DNA of 64,000 bases from Streptomyces verrucosisporus. GTDB lineage: Bacteria; Actinomycetota; Actinomycetes; Streptomycetales; Streptomycetaceae. This document shows positions 32,627-41,830 of this stretch, piece by piece (the first letter of the stretch is position 1; each line of letters opens with the position of its first letter). The stretch is from NCBI RefSeq assembly GCF_017114865.1, contig NZ_JADEYH010000015.1, forward strand, positions 78,555 through 142,554, in the 5' to 3' direction. The position numbers were made by a program, and so were the translations under genes. The notes beneath the pieces are model-generated. The model did not search any database, was not told where the DNA came from, and saw only the letters and a program-made list of their open reading frames with translations.

Positions 32627-32890
32627 GTGGGCACTGGACACGCACGACGGGGAGAGGGCGACGGCGACGACGCCGGAAGAGACGCCTGGGACGACATCGT
32701 GCTCGACGAGGACTTCATACGCGGCGCCGAGGTGAGCGAGCCGGCCGCGCGTACGCGCATGCTGCGGGCCCGCTGGCGGGACAACCCGCCAGAGCCGCAG
32801 CCGTGGCGGGCGGACGAGCCCCCGGCGGGGTGGTTCTGGAGCAGGGGCCGCCGCAAGGGGCGCCGGTGGCGCCGCCGCAAGGACGGCTGA
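32627..32890 (+). CDS. Small conserved protein with basic tail
   Basis: An 87-residue protein with an acidic middle (AWDDIVLDEDFIRGAEVSEP) and a strongly basic end (GWFWSRGRRKGRRWRRRKDG). The layout matches a small Streptomyces family. AGGAGG lies six bases before the GTG, confirming the start. The acidic-then-basic pattern with aromatic residues could suit membrane or nucleic-acid contact, but no function is known. Confidence 0.7.
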   Translation: MGTGHARRGEGDGDDAGRDAWDDIVLDEDFIRGAEVSEPAARTRMLRARWRDNPPEPQPWRADEPPAGWFWSRGRRKGRRWRRRKDG

Positions 32891-32914
32891 CGCCCCCGGC
32901 CGTGCGGCGGCGGA

Positions 32915-32954
32915 CCGTGCGGGGGCGCGGGCCGCCACCCGCGCCCCCGCACGG
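32915..32954. terminator. Bidirectional hairpin terminator before xylA
   Basis: Perfect 17-base arms (left CCGTGCGGGGGCGCGGG) around a 6-base loop CCGCCA, between the convergent small gene and xylA. Confidence 0.85.
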
Positions 32955-33024
32955 GGCCTCACCGGCTGTGCCGACCGGTACGGCCGGGCCGACTGGACCG
33001 GCCGTACCGCCCGCGCCGGCCGCT

Positions 33025-34197
33025 TCAGCCGCGGACGCCCAGCAGGTGCTCCAGCGCCAGCTGGTCCAGCCTCTCGAAGGCCATGCCGCGCCCGGCCGCG
33101 GCGTCCACGTCGAACTCCTCGAACGCGGCGGTGTCGGCCAGCAGGTCGGCGGCGGTCTCGCCCTCGTTCAGGGTCGGCCGCGCCAGCTCGTCCAGACGCG
33201 AGGCGCGCAGCGCCTCCTGGACTTCGGGGTCGGCACGGAAGGCGGCGGCCTTCTCCCTGAGGATCAGGTAGTTGCGCATGCAGCCGGCCGCCGACGCCCA
33301 CACACCGTCGAAGTCCTCGGTGCGCGGCGGCTTGAAGTCGAAGTGCCGCGGCCCCTCGTAGCCGGCCGACTCCAGCAGGTCCACCAGCCAGAACGCCTGG
33401 CGCAGGTCGCCGGCGCCGAAGCGGAAGTCCTGGTCGTACTTGATGCCGGACTGGCCGTTGAGGTCGATGTGGAAGAGCTTGCCGTGCCACAGCGCCTGTG
33501 CGATGCCGTGCGGGAAGTTCAGTCCGGCCATCTGCTCGTGGCCGACCTCGGGGTTGAGGCCGACGCGGTCGGCGTGCTCCAGCTCGTTGATGAAGGCCAG
33601 GGCGTGGCCGACGGTCGGCAGCAGGATGTCGCCGCGCGGCTCGTTGGGCTTGGGCTCGATGGCGAAGCGCAGGTCGTAGCCCTGGGAGACGACGTAGTCG
33701 CCCAGGAGGTCGAAGGCCTCCTTCAGGCGGTCCAGCGCCACCCGCACGTCCTTGGCGCCGCCCGACTCCGCGCCCTCGCGGCCGCCCCAGGCGACGTAGG
33801 TGGTGGCGCCCAGTTCGGCGGCCAGGTCGATGTTGCGGATGGTCTTGCGCAGCGCGTAGCGGCGCACGTCCCGGTCGTTGGCGGTGAAGGCGCCGTCCTT
33901 GAACACCGGGTGCTTGAAGAGGTTGGTGGTGGCCATCGGCACCTTCATGCCGGTGGCGTCCAGCGCCTGGCGGAAGCGCTTGACGGTACCCTCGCGCTCG
34001 GCGTCGGAGGAGCCGAAGGGGATCAGGTCGTCGTCGTGGAAGGTGACGCCGTGGGCGCCCAGCTCGGAGAGCTTCCGGACGGTCTCGACCGGGTCGAGGG
34101 CGGGGCGGGTGGCGTCGCCGAAGGGGTCGCCACCCTGCCAGCCCACGGTCCACAGACCGAAGGTGAACTTGTGCTCGGGTGTCGGCTCGTAGCTCAT
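33025..34197 (-). CDS. xylA: Xylose isomerase
   Basis: A 390-residue xylose isomerase of the class I (short) Streptomyces type, interconverting D-xylose and D-xylulose and, in vitro, glucose and fructose. Ligand and catalytic residues are in place: GVTFHDDDLIPFG (base His and Asp), AIEPKPNEPRGD (metal Glu and Lys), NPEVGHEQMAGLNF (Glu, His), HIDLNGQ and KYDQDFRFG (Asp metal ligands) and RHFDFKPPR. Start at ATG 34197 (SYEPTPEHKFTFGLWTVGWQG). It is divergent from xylB across 78 bases. Confidence 0.97.
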   Translation of the reverse strand: MSYEPTPEHKFTFGLWTVGWQGGDPFGDATRPALDPVETVRKLSELGAHGVTFHDDDLIPFGSSDAEREGTVKRFRQALDATGMKVPMATTNLFKHPVFKDGAFTANDRDVRRYALRKTIRNIDLAAELGATTYVAWGGREGAESGGAKDVRVALDRLKEAFDLLGDYVVSQGYDLRFAIEPKPNEPRGDILLPTVGHALAFINELEHADRVGLNPEVGHEQMAGLNFPHGIAQALWHGKLFHIDLNGQSGIKYDQDFRFGAGDLRQAFWLVDLLESAGYEGPRHFDFKPPRTEDFDGVWASAAGCMRNYLILREKAAAFRADPEVQEALRASRLDELARPTLNEGETAADLLADTAAFEEFDVDAAAGRGMAFERLDQLALEHLLGVRG

Positions 34198-34275
34198 GTC
34201 ATGCCTCTCGGGTATTTCGTCAGGCCCGTTGACAAATTAGTATGCGCCCAGAAGCCCCAGAGAGGAAGAGGCGAC
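34198..34275. promoter_or_regulatory. Divergent xylA-xylB promoter region
   Basis: 78 bases between xylA and xylB, less GC-rich than the genes, with a TTGACA at 34229-34234 facing xylB and TACTAAT on the other strand facing xylA as promoter candidates. The ROK-type regulator at 35814 is the likely controller; I could not identify an exact operator. Confidence 0.5.
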
Positions 34276-35703
34276 ATGGCCGCACCCGAAGGTCCGCTCG
34301 TTGTCGGTGTGGACAGCTCGACGCAGTCCACCAAAGCGCTGGTCGTCGACGCCGCCACCGGCGAGGTGGTCGCGCGCGGCCAGGCACCCCACACCGTCTC
34401 GCCCGACCACGAGAGCGATCCGGAGCAGTGGTGGCAGGCGCTGCGGCAGGCGCTGGAGCAGTGCGGGCCGGCCGTCCACCGGGCCACCGCGGTCTCGGTC
34501 GGCGGCCAGCAGCACGGACTGGTGACGCTGGACGGCCAGGGCCGCCCCGTCCGCCCCGCACTGCTGTGGAACGACGTGCGCTCGGCCCCGCAGCGCGACC
34601 GCCTGGTGGCCGAACTGGGCGGGCCGGAGGCCTGGGCCGAACGCTTCGGCAGCGTCCCGGCGGCCTCCTTCACCGTCACCAAGTGGCAGTGGCTGCGCGA
34701 GAACGAGCCCGAGGCGGCCGCCGCGGTGAAGGCGGTGCGGCTGCCGCACGACTACCTCACCGAGCGCCTGACCGGCCAGGGCACCACCGACCGGGGCGAC
34801 GTCTCGGGCACCGGCTGGTGGTCGACGGCCGACCAGGCCTACGACCAGGAGATCCTGGGGAAGGTCGGTCTCTCCCCCGACCTGCTGCCCCGCGTACTGG
34901 GCCACGGCGAGGCGGCCGGCACGGTACGGCCGCAGGAGGGGCTGCCGCTGCCCCAGGGCACGCTGGTGGCCACCGGCACCGGCGACAACATGGCCGCCGC
35001 CCTCGGACTCGGTCTTCGGCCGGGCCGGCCGGTGCTGAGCCTGGGCACCTCCGGCACCGTCTACGCCGTCTCCACCCGCCGCCCCGCCGACCCCACCGGC
35101 ACCGTCGCCGGCTTCGCCGACGCCCGCACCGACTGGCTGCCGCTGGCCTGCACCCTCAACTGCACCCTGGCCGTGGACCGCGTCGCGGCCCTGTTCGGCC
35201 TGGACCGCGAGGCCGTCGAGCCGGGCGGCGGCGTGACCGTCCTGCCGTTCCTGGACGGCGAGCGCACCCCCAACCTCCCCTACGCCTCCGGCACTCTGAC
35301 CGGCCTGCGGCACGACACGAGCGCGGGCCAGATCCTCCAGGCCACCTACGACGGCGCGGTCTACGCCCTGCTGGCCGCCCTGGACCTGGTCCTGGACGAG
35401 GACGCCGAGCCGGACGCCCCGATCCTGCTGATCGGCGGCGGCGCGAAGGGCACCGCGTGGCGCGAGACGGTACGGCGCCTGTCGGGACGGCCGGTGGTCG
35501 TGCCGCGCGCACAGGAGCTGGTCGCGCTCGGCGCGGCGGCGCAGGCCGCGGCCCTGGTGCTGGGCGAGGACGCGGCGGCGGTCGCACGCCGCTGGTCCAC
35601 CGCCGAGGGCGCCTCGTACGAGGCGGTGGAGCGCGACGAGGAGGCGCTGACCCGCCTGGCGGCCACCCTGAGCGACGCCGATACGCTGCTGCGGCGGCAC
35701 TGA
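34276..35703 (+). CDS. xylB: Xylulokinase
   Basis: A 475-residue FGGY-family sugar kinase that phosphorylates D-xylulose to xylulose 5-phosphate. The N-terminal domain starts LVVGVDSSTQSTKALVVDAATG (phosphate loop) and has VSVGGQQHGLVTLD and ALLWNDVRS; the second domain has VATGTGDNMAAALGLGL, LSLGTSGTVYAV and ILLIGGGAKGTAWRET. A gene beside xylA with these features is xylB with little doubt. ATG 34276 is preceded by GAGGAAGAGG. The ROK regulator follows on the same strand after 110 bases. Confidence 0.95.
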   Translation: MAAPEGPLVVGVDSSTQSTKALVVDAATGEVVARGQAPHTVSPDHESDPEQWWQALRQALEQCGPAVHRATAVSVGGQQHGLVTLDGQGRPVRPALLWNDVRSAPQRDRLVAELGGPEAWAERFGSVPAASFTVTKWQWLRENEPEAAAAVKAVRLPHDYLTERLTGQGTTDRGDVSGTGWWSTADQAYDQEILGKVGLSPDLLPRVLGHGEAAGTVRPQEGLPLPQGTLVATGTGDNMAAALGLGLRPGRPVLSLGTSGTVYAVSTRRPADPTGTVAGFADARTDWLPLACTLNCTLAVDRVAALFGLDREAVEPGGGVTVLPFLDGERTPNLPYASGTLTGLRHDTSAGQILQATYDGAVYALLAALDLVLDEDAEPDAPILLIGGGAKGTAWRETVRRLSGRPVVVPRAQELVALGAAAQAAALVLGEDAAAVARRWSTAEGASYEAVERDEEALTRLAATLSDADTLLRRH

Positions 35704-35813
35704 CCGGCGGCGCCGTCCCACGGCCCGCCCGCACAGTCCTGCCGCGCAGGTCCCGTCCCGTGCCACCACCGTCCGCGGCACCGTCCGCACAGCCCTTGAG
35801 GAGTACGCCACCG

Positions 35814-37052
35814 ATGGCAGCACCCGCGCCCAACACCCAGCAGGAGATGCGGCGGCGGAACCTGGCGCGCGTACTGCACGCGGTGGCCGACGGCGGCCCC
35901 CAGTCGCGGGCCGCCGTCGCGGCGCGGATCGGGCTCACCCGCACCGCCGTCTCCACCCTCGTGGACGAACTCCTGGGCGCCGGGTTGCTGGTGGAGCTGG
36001 GGCCGGGCCGCTCCGGCGCGGTCGGGCGGCCGGGCACCGCGCTGGCGCTCAGCGACAGCGGCCCCTGCGGAATCGGCGCCGAGATCGGCGTCGACCACCT
36101 CGCCGTGTGCGCCGTCGACCTGCGCGGCGAGATCCGCGCCCGCACCGCGATGGACGCGGCCAACCGGGACAGCGATCCCGGCCCGGTGCTGGAACGACTG
36201 GCCCGTCTGGTCAGGGAGGTCGCGGACGAGGCCCGCGGGCTGGGTCTGCGCCCGGCCGGGCTGGCCGTGGCCGTGCCCGGTCTGGTCGCCCGCGGGACCA
36301 CGACCGTCGTCCAGGCCCCCAACCTCGGCTGGACGGACCTCGACCCGGCGCCCCGTCTGAACACGGGCGTGCTCGGCTCCGGGCCTCTCACCGGCAGCGG
36401 CGGCGACACGGCCGTGTACTCCGTCGACAACGAGGCCAACCTGGGCGCCCTGGCCGAGCTGTGGCTGGGCGGCCACACTCCGCCGTCCGGCGACTTCGTC
36501 CACGTCTCGGCCGAGATCGGCATCGGCGCCGCGATCGTGGTGGACGGGGAACTCCTGCGCGGCACCCGCGGGTTCGCCGGCGAGCTGGGCCATGTGCCGG
36601 TGCGTCCGGAGGGCCGCCCGTGCGCCTGCGGCGGCAGCGGCTGCCTGGAGCAGTACGCGGGCGAGGAGGCCGTCCTGCGGGCCGCCGGACTCGATCCGCG
36701 CGCCACCGCCGCGCGGTACCCCGGCCCCGGCGCCCGCATCGACCTGCTCGCCACCCGCGCCGAGGACGGTGACCGCGCGGTACTGGGGGCGCTGGCCGAG
36801 GCCGGAAGCGCGCTGGGCATCGCCCTGACCGGCACGGTCAACCTGCTCGACCCGCGGACCGTGGTCCTGGGCGGCGCCCTCGCCCGGCTGGCGCCCTGGC
36901 TGCTGCCCTCCCTGGAGCAGGAAATGGGCCGCCGTCTGGCAGGCCCCCCGCCGGTGTCGGCCTCCCGCCTCGGCGCGGAAGGTCCGCTGCTGGGCGCGGC
37001 CCACTCCGTCGTCCGCGCGGTCCTGGACGACCCACTGGCCCACCGCGCCTGA
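35814..37052 (+). CDS. ROK-family transcription regulator (XylR type)
   Basis: A 412-residue ROK protein with a winged helix-turn-helix N-terminus (RRRNLARVLHAVADGGPQSR, then RIGLTRTAVSTLVDELL) and a C-terminal sugar-kinase-like ROK domain (YSVDNEANLGALAELW, VSAEIGIGAAIVVDG, GFAGELGHVPV). The zinc motif CACGGSGCLEQ is intact. Position after xylB makes it the probable repressor of xylA/xylB, released by xylose; that is inference. GAGGAG is 11 bases before the ATG. It is the last gene of this strand block. Confidence 0.88.
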   Translation: MAAPAPNTQQEMRRRNLARVLHAVADGGPQSRAAVAARIGLTRTAVSTLVDELLGAGLLVELGPGRSGAVGRPGTALALSDSGPCGIGAEIGVDHLAVCAVDLRGEIRARTAMDAANRDSDPGPVLERLARLVREVADEARGLGLRPAGLAVAVPGLVARGTTTVVQAPNLGWTDLDPAPRLNTGVLGSGPLTGSGGDTAVYSVDNEANLGALAELWLGGHTPPSGDFVHVSAEIGIGAAIVVDGELLRGTRGFAGELGHVPVRPEGRPCACGGSGCLEQYAGEEAVLRAAGLDPRATAARYPGPGARIDLLATRAEDGDRAVLGALAEAGSALGIALTGTVNLLDPRTVVLGGALARLAPWLLPSLEQEMGRRLAGPPPVSASRLGAEGPLLGAAHSVVRAVLDDPLAHRA

Positions 37053-37212
37053 ACGGCACGTGCCGATGAGGGCGGCCGAACGCGGCGGTCCACACCCGTG
37101 CACGGCGGTACGCGCCCGCCGCTGTCAACTTCGGAATCCACCATTCACTCTTTCGGAGTATTCGGTGTCCGTTTCACCATGACGGCGGTTCCGCCTGCGC
37201 AGAGTACCCCCC

Positions 37213-37968
37213 GTGTACAGAAGGCACAGCAGGTGGGGAGCGGGAGCGGGGGCGGTCGTCCTGGCACTCACCGCGGCGGGCGGGGCCCGCGCCGACGGGG
37301 CGACCGTTCCGCGGCCCTCTCCGTCGGCCGCGGGCGCCGAGGCCCGGACCGGCGGCGGTACCGAGGTACGGCTGACCGCCGGTGACGCGTCGGTGGCGGT
37401 CGTGGGACGCGCAGCCTGTCCGGGGCTGTCCGTGGTGATCACGGCCGGCGGCGGTACCGGTGTACGGCTCGGCGTGTCCCTGGGGCACCCGTGTCCGACC
37501 CCGCCTCCTCCGGCACCCACGCCCACGCCCACCCCGCCTCCTCCTCCGGCACCCACGCCCACGCCCACGCCCACCCCGCCTCCTCCGGCACCCACGCCCA
37601 CGCCCACCCCGCCTCCTCCTCCGGTGCCGCCCTCGCCCACGCCCGCGCCTCCCACGGCTCCTCCGTCACCGTCCTTCCGGCCGCCCGTGGAGCCGCGTCC
37701 GACGGGCGCGTCCGTCACCGCACCGACCGCCCCCGCGCCCCGTGAACCGGCGCCTCCACCCTCTCCGACGCCTCCGCCGGAGAGTTCGCCGCCGAAGCGG
37801 CCCTCCCCGCTCCCGAGCGTCTCCCCTCCACCCGCTCCCCGTCCCGAGACCCGGCGCCACCGGTCCGGCTCGGGGCTGCCGCTCACCGGGCGCGCCCTGC
37901 TGATCGTCGCCCCGGCGGTGCTGGCCGCCGCCGCGCTGCGCCCGCGCTCCGGCTCCCGATCCCGCTGA
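37213..37968 (+). CDS. Secreted proline-rich protein with LPXTG-type sorting signal
   Basis: A 251-residue exported protein. The signal peptide is basic (YRRHSRWG), hydrophobic (AVVLALTAAGG), then ARAD. A small folded part with two cysteines (GRAACPGLSV and LGHPCP) precedes a long Pro/Thr tract of repeated PAPTPTPTPPPPP. The C-terminus has LPLTG, a hydrophobic segment and a basic tail RPRSGSRSR, the classical sortase layout, so wall anchoring by a sortase is predicted. It likely stands out from the cell wall on a Pro-Thr stalk. No strong ribosome-binding site is seen. Confidence 0.7.
   Translation: MYRRHSRWGAGAGAVVLALTAAGGARADGATVPRPSPSAAGAEARTGGGTEVRLTAGDASVAVVGRAACPGLSVVITAGGGTGVRLGVSLGHPCPTPPPPAPTPTPTPPPPPAPTPTPTPTPPPPAPTPTPTPPPPPVPPSPTPAPPTAPPSPSFRPPVEPRPTGASVTAPTAPAPREPAPPPSPTPPPESSPPKRPSPLPSVSPPPAPRPETRRHRSGSGLPLTGRALLIVAPAVLAAAALRPRSGSRSR
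37499..37630 (+). repeat. Proline/threonine-coding imperfect repeat
   Basis: About 130 bases of reiterated CCTCCGGCACCCACGCCCAC units encoding the Pro-Thr stalk of the surface protein. Near-identical copies make length variation between strains likely. Confidence 0.75.
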
Positions 37969-37998
37969 CCGAGGCCGAAAGCCCGAAGGAGCCCCCTT

Positions 37999-38766
37999 GT
38001 GAACGACTGGCTCTTCCTGTTCCTCGCCGTCGCCGTCTCCTGCGCCGCCGTCGTGACCATCATCCTGCTGCGGCGGCGCCGTACGAGCGAGGACGACGAC
38101 CCCTCCGAGACCCCCGACGTCATCGAGTACATGACCATGATGATCGGTGTGGTGTACGCGATCGTCCTCGGCCTGGCCATCGCGGGCGCCTGGGAAGGGC
38201 GCTCCGCCGCCGAGGAGTGGACGCGGCAGGAGGCCCAGGCGCTGCACGAGGTGCGCGAGCGCGCCCAGGCCTACCCCGCCGCGGTCCGCGACCGCGTCCG
38301 CGAGCGCGTCGACGCGTACGTCCGTCACACGGTCACGGTGGAGTGGCCCCACATGGCCGAACACGGCGAAACGACCGACCGGGGGACGGCGCTCCTGGCG
38401 GACCTGCGGCGGACCGTCACCGGCCACGAACCGGCCACCGTGCGCGAGGCGCAGACGTACCAGGCCCTGGTGGACCAGGTCGCCCTGGCCGACGAGGCCC
38501 GTACCGCCCGGTCGCAGGGCGCCGAACCGACGCTGCCCGGTGTGGTGTGGCTCGGTCTGGTCTCGGGTGCGGTGATCGCGGTGGGCATGGTGTTCGCCCT
38601 GCAGATCCAGCGCTCGGGCCGGGAGCTGGTACTGGCAGGCCTGTTCACCTCGCTGATCGCGTTCCTCCTCTTCCTGGTCTGGTACTTCGACTCCCCCTTC
38701 ACCCGCGGTTTCGCGGACCCGACCGAGGCGTTCACCACGCTCTTCCCACGCGCCTCGGGCGACTGA
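37999..38766 (+). CDS. DUF4239 membrane protein (bestrophin-like)
   Basis: A 255-residue protein with an N-terminal helix (LFLFLAVAVSCAAVVTIILL), a second (MTMMIGVVYAIVLGLAIAGAW), a long charged helical middle (EEWTRQEAQALHEVRERAQA) and two C-terminal helices (GLVSGAVIAVGMVFAL and LAGLFTSLIAFLLFLVWYF). This is the DUF4239 layout. Members resemble bestrophin-like channels, but no activity is proven. GAAGGAG precedes GTG 37999, 30 bases after the surface-protein gene. Confidence 0.87.
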   Translation: MNDWLFLFLAVAVSCAAVVTIILLRRRRTSEDDDPSETPDVIEYMTMMIGVVYAIVLGLAIAGAWEGRSAAEEWTRQEAQALHEVRERAQAYPAAVRDRVRERVDAYVRHTVTVEWPHMAEHGETTDRGTALLADLRRTVTGHEPATVREAQTYQALVDQVALADEARTARSQGAEPTLPGVVWLGLVSGAVIAVGMVFALQIQRSGRELVLAGLFTSLIAFLLFLVWYFDSPFTRGFADPTEAFTTLFPRASGD

Positions 38767-38858
38767 GATCACACCGCGCGCCCCGGGCTGCGCGCAGTCC
38801 GGTGGGTAGGCACCCTGGAGACCGACCGCACAGCCGTGAACCAGACGAGGAGCCCCGG

Positions 38859-40343
38859 GTGCCCGCACTCTTCCCCAGCCTGTACCAGGCGCCGGACAAG
38901 CCCGCGCTGCACTTCGGCGACCGGGTGATCGACTACGGCCGGCTGGCCGGGGCCGCGCACGCGCTCGCCCTGGAGATCGCCGAGGCCGGCCGGGTGGCGG
39001 TGTGGGCGACTCCCTCGCCGCACACCTGCGTCGGCGTCCTGGCCGCGCTGCTGGCCGGGGTCCCCGCCGTACCCGTCAACCCGCGCATCGGCGAGGAGGA
39101 GCTGGCCCACATACTCACCGACAGCACGCCCACCCGGGTGCTGGCCGCTCCCGGCGACGAGCTGCCCCCGGCCCTGGACGCGCTGCCGCGCACCGATGTC
39201 GCACTGGAACCCGGGGCCGATCCCAGCCCCGACGGCACCACGGCCGCATCCGACGAGAACGGCCCGGCGCTGATCGTCTACACCTCCGGCACCACCGGAC
39301 CGCCCAAGGGCGTGGTGGTGCCGCGCCGCGCGATCGCCAGCACGCTGGACGACCTGGCCGACGTCTGGCGGTGGACGGGCGACGACGTGCTGGTGCACGC
39401 GCTGCCGCTGTTCCATGTGCACGGACTGGTCCTGGGCGTGCTGGGCCCGCTGCGGCGCGGGGGCACGCTGCGCCATCTGGGCCGCTTCTCGCCCGAGGCC
39501 GTCGCGGCGGCGCTGGAGGAGGGCGGCACCATGGTGTTCGGCGTGCCGACGATGTACCACCGGCTGGCCGAGGCCCTGGAGACCGGCGGCGAGGCGGGCG
39601 AGGAGAGGGACGAGGAGGGGAGCGCCCGGCTGGCCGCGGCCCTGCGCGGGGCCCGGCTGCTGGTGTCCGGCTCGGCCGCGCTGCCCCTGCACGACCACGA
39701 GCGGATCACGGCCGCGACCGGGCAGCGCGTCGTCGAGCGCTACGGGATGACCGAGACGCTGATGATCACCAGCGTGCGGGCGGACGGCGAGCGCCGCGCC
39801 GGCACCGTGGGCGTTCCCCTGCCCAGCGTGGACGTACGGCTGGTGGACGACGAGGGGCGGCGCATCGAGGGCGGCGACGGCGAGACCGTGGGCGAGATCC
39901 AGGTGCGCGGGCCCAACCTGTTCACCGAGTACCTGCACCGGCCGGACGCCACCGCGCAGGCCTTCGCGGGCGGCTGGTTCCGCACCGGCGACATGGCCAC
40001 CCGGGACGCCGACGGCTTCTACCGGATCGTGGGCCGCAGAGCGACGGACCTGATCAAGAGCGGCGGTTACCGGATCGGCGCCGGGGAGATCGAGAACTGC
40101 CTGCTGGGCCATCCCGGCATCGCCGAGGCGGCGGTCGTCGGCGAGCCCGACCCGGACCTGGGCGAACGGATCGTTGCGTGGGTGGTGCCGGCCGACGGGC
40201 AGCCGCCCACCGAGCAGGAGCTGGTCGACCATGTGGCGCGGCGGCTCACGCCGCACAAGCGGCCCCGGGCCGTGCGGTTCACCGACGCCCTGCCCCGCAA
40301 CGACATGGGCAAGGTCATGAAGCGGGAGCTGGGCCGTGGCTGA
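38859..40343 (+). CDS. matB: Malonyl-CoA synthetase
   Basis: A 494-residue adenylate-forming enzyme very similar in length and motifs to Streptomyces MatB, which makes malonyl-CoA or methylmalonyl-CoA from the diacid, ATP and CoA. Seen: LIVYTSGTTGPPKGVV (A3 motif, about residue 141), LPLFHVHGLVLGVLGPLRRGG, GVPTMYHRLAEAL, ERYGMTETLMITSVRADGE (A5), WFRTGDMATRDADGFY (A7) and NDMGKVMKREL (catalytic Lys, A10). GTG 38859 follows GAGGAG. It overlaps the next gene by 8 bases, so the pair is coupled. Confidence 0.92.
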   Translation: MPALFPSLYQAPDKPALHFGDRVIDYGRLAGAAHALALEIAEAGRVAVWATPSPHTCVGVLAALLAGVPAVPVNPRIGEEELAHILTDSTPTRVLAAPGDELPPALDALPRTDVALEPGADPSPDGTTAASDENGPALIVYTSGTTGPPKGVVVPRRAIASTLDDLADVWRWTGDDVLVHALPLFHVHGLVLGVLGPLRRGGTLRHLGRFSPEAVAAALEEGGTMVFGVPTMYHRLAEALETGGEAGEERDEEGSARLAAALRGARLLVSGSAALPLHDHERITAATGQRVVERYGMTETLMITSVRADGERRAGTVGVPLPSVDVRLVDDEGRRIEGGDGETVGEIQVRGPNLFTEYLHRPDATAQAFAGGWFRTGDMATRDADGFYRIVGRRATDLIKSGGYRIGAGEIENCLLGHPGIAEAAVVGEPDPDLGERIVAWVVPADGQPPTEQELVDHVARRLTPHKRPRAVRFTDALPRNDMGKVMKRELGRG

Positions 40344-41763
40344 GCGGCCGGCCGGAGAGGGGCCGAAGCCGACGGGGCCGGGCGGGCGGCTGCCGGCCCG
40401 TGCGGTGATCGACGCGGTGGCCGACGGCTTCGCCGAGATCCCCGGCACCGACGGCGGCGGGGACGGAGGCACCGGCGACGGCGCTTACGGGGACGGGCCG
40501 ATCGCCTGGGAGGGCTACGGCCGGGCACTGGCCCGCGCGCACGAGCGCACCGGCGAGCACGAGTCGGTGCTGTGCGGCACCGGCACGGTCGGCGGCGTCC
40601 CGGCGGTCCTGATCGCCTTCGAGTTCGCCTTCCTCGGCGGCTCCCTCGGGCAGCGCACCGGCGACCGCATCGAGGCCGCCCACCGGCACGCCCGCCGGTC
40701 GCGGCTGCCGGTGGTCTCCCTGACGGCGACCGGCGGCAGCCGTATGCAGGAGGGCATGCGGGCGCTGGTGCAGCTCCAGCGCGTGGCACGGCAGTCGGCG
40801 CTGACCCGGGCGGAGGGCCTGCCCCAGATCGCCGTCGTACGGGACCCGACGACCGGCGGCGGCTGGGCGACGCTGGGCGCGGGCTCCGACGTGGTGCTGG
40901 CCCTGCCGGGCGCCCAGGTCGCCTTCGCCGGCTCGCGGGTGCGCCCTCCGTACGCCGACCCGGCCGCGTACGGCGCCGAGGAGAAGCTGACGGCCGGGCA
41001 GGTCGACCGGGTCGTGGCGCCGGAGGAGCTGTCCGGCGTCCTGGGCCGCTGGCTGTCCCTGCTCTCCTCCCCCGACGGCGCCACCGGTGCCGTCGGGGCC
41101 CCCGCCGAGCCGCCGCGTGCGCTGGGCGGCGGCTCGGCGGGGGCGCCGGGTCTGCCGGAGACGGGCTGGGAGGCGGTGGAGCGGGCCCGTTCCACCCGCC
41201 GGCCGCGCGCGGACGCCTATCTGGACGCGTACTTCGAGGTCCGCGAGGAGATGTCGGGCGACCGCTGCGGCGGCACCGACCCCGGGATGCGCTGCGGCTT
41301 CGGGCGCAGGGACGGCCGTACCATCGCCTACGCCGCCCAGTGCGGCACGCCGACCCTGCCGGCGGGCTTCCGCACCGCCACCCGGCTGATCCGGCTGGCC
41401 GACCGGCTGGGCATCCCGGTGCTCACCCTGGTGGACACCCCGGGCGCGGCCAACGACGAGGCGGCCGAGCGCTCCGGCGCGGGCGCGGCGATCGCGGACC
41501 TCTTCGCGGCGGTGGCCGAGGCCCGGGTCCCGGTGACGACCCTGGTGGTCGGCGAGGGCGGCTCGGGCGGGGCACTGGCGCTGGCGGCGCCGGGGAACAC
41601 CTGGGTCACCTCGGACTGCTACTTCTCCGTCATCGCCCCGGAGTCGGCCGCGGCCATCCTCAAACGCGGCCCGGAGCACGTCCGCGAGACGGCGGACCAT
41701 CTGCGGCTGCGCCCGCAGGACCTGGTGGACCTGGGCGTGGCGCGCGGCATCGTGAGGACGTAG
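40336..41763 (+). CDS. Acyl-CoA carboxyltransferase, fused beta/alpha subunit
   Basis: A 475-residue protein in which carboxyltransferase beta and alpha halves are joined. The first half has FEFAFLGGSLGQRTGDRI, then TGGSRMQEGMRALVQLQR; the second has CGTPTLPAGFRTATRLIRLAD, a PGAANDEAAERSGAG and GEGGSGGALALAAPG region forming the oxyanion and CoA sites. The N-terminal zinc ribbon of AccD is missing. No biotin carboxylase or carrier is encoded nearby, so it must borrow them or act differently, for example on malonyl-CoA from matB. GTG overlaps the matB stop. Confidence 0.87.
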   Translation: MAERPAGEGPKPTGPGGRLPARAVIDAVADGFAEIPGTDGGGDGGTGDGAYGDGPIAWEGYGRALARAHERTGEHESVLCGTGTVGGVPAVLIAFEFAFLGGSLGQRTGDRIEAAHRHARRSRLPVVSLTATGGSRMQEGMRALVQLQRVARQSALTRAEGLPQIAVVRDPTTGGGWATLGAGSDVVLALPGAQVAFAGSRVRPPYADPAAYGAEEKLTAGQVDRVVAPEELSGVLGRWLSLLSSPDGATGAVGAPAEPPRALGGGSAGAPGLPETGWEAVERARSTRRPRADAYLDAYFEVREEMSGDRCGGTDPGMRCGFGRRDGRTIAYAAQCGTPTLPAGFRTATRLIRLADRLGIPVLTLVDTPGAANDEAAERSGAGAAIADLFAAVAEARVPVTTLVVGEGGSGGALALAAPGNTWVTSDCYFSVIAPESAAAILKRGPEHVRETADHLRLRPQDLVDLGVARGIVRT

Positions 41764-41830
41764 TAGCGTCGGCGCGCCGGAGTGAGCGGCGGCCGTGCCG
41801 TGTCCGGGCGCGGCGGGCGCCGTGCCCCGG

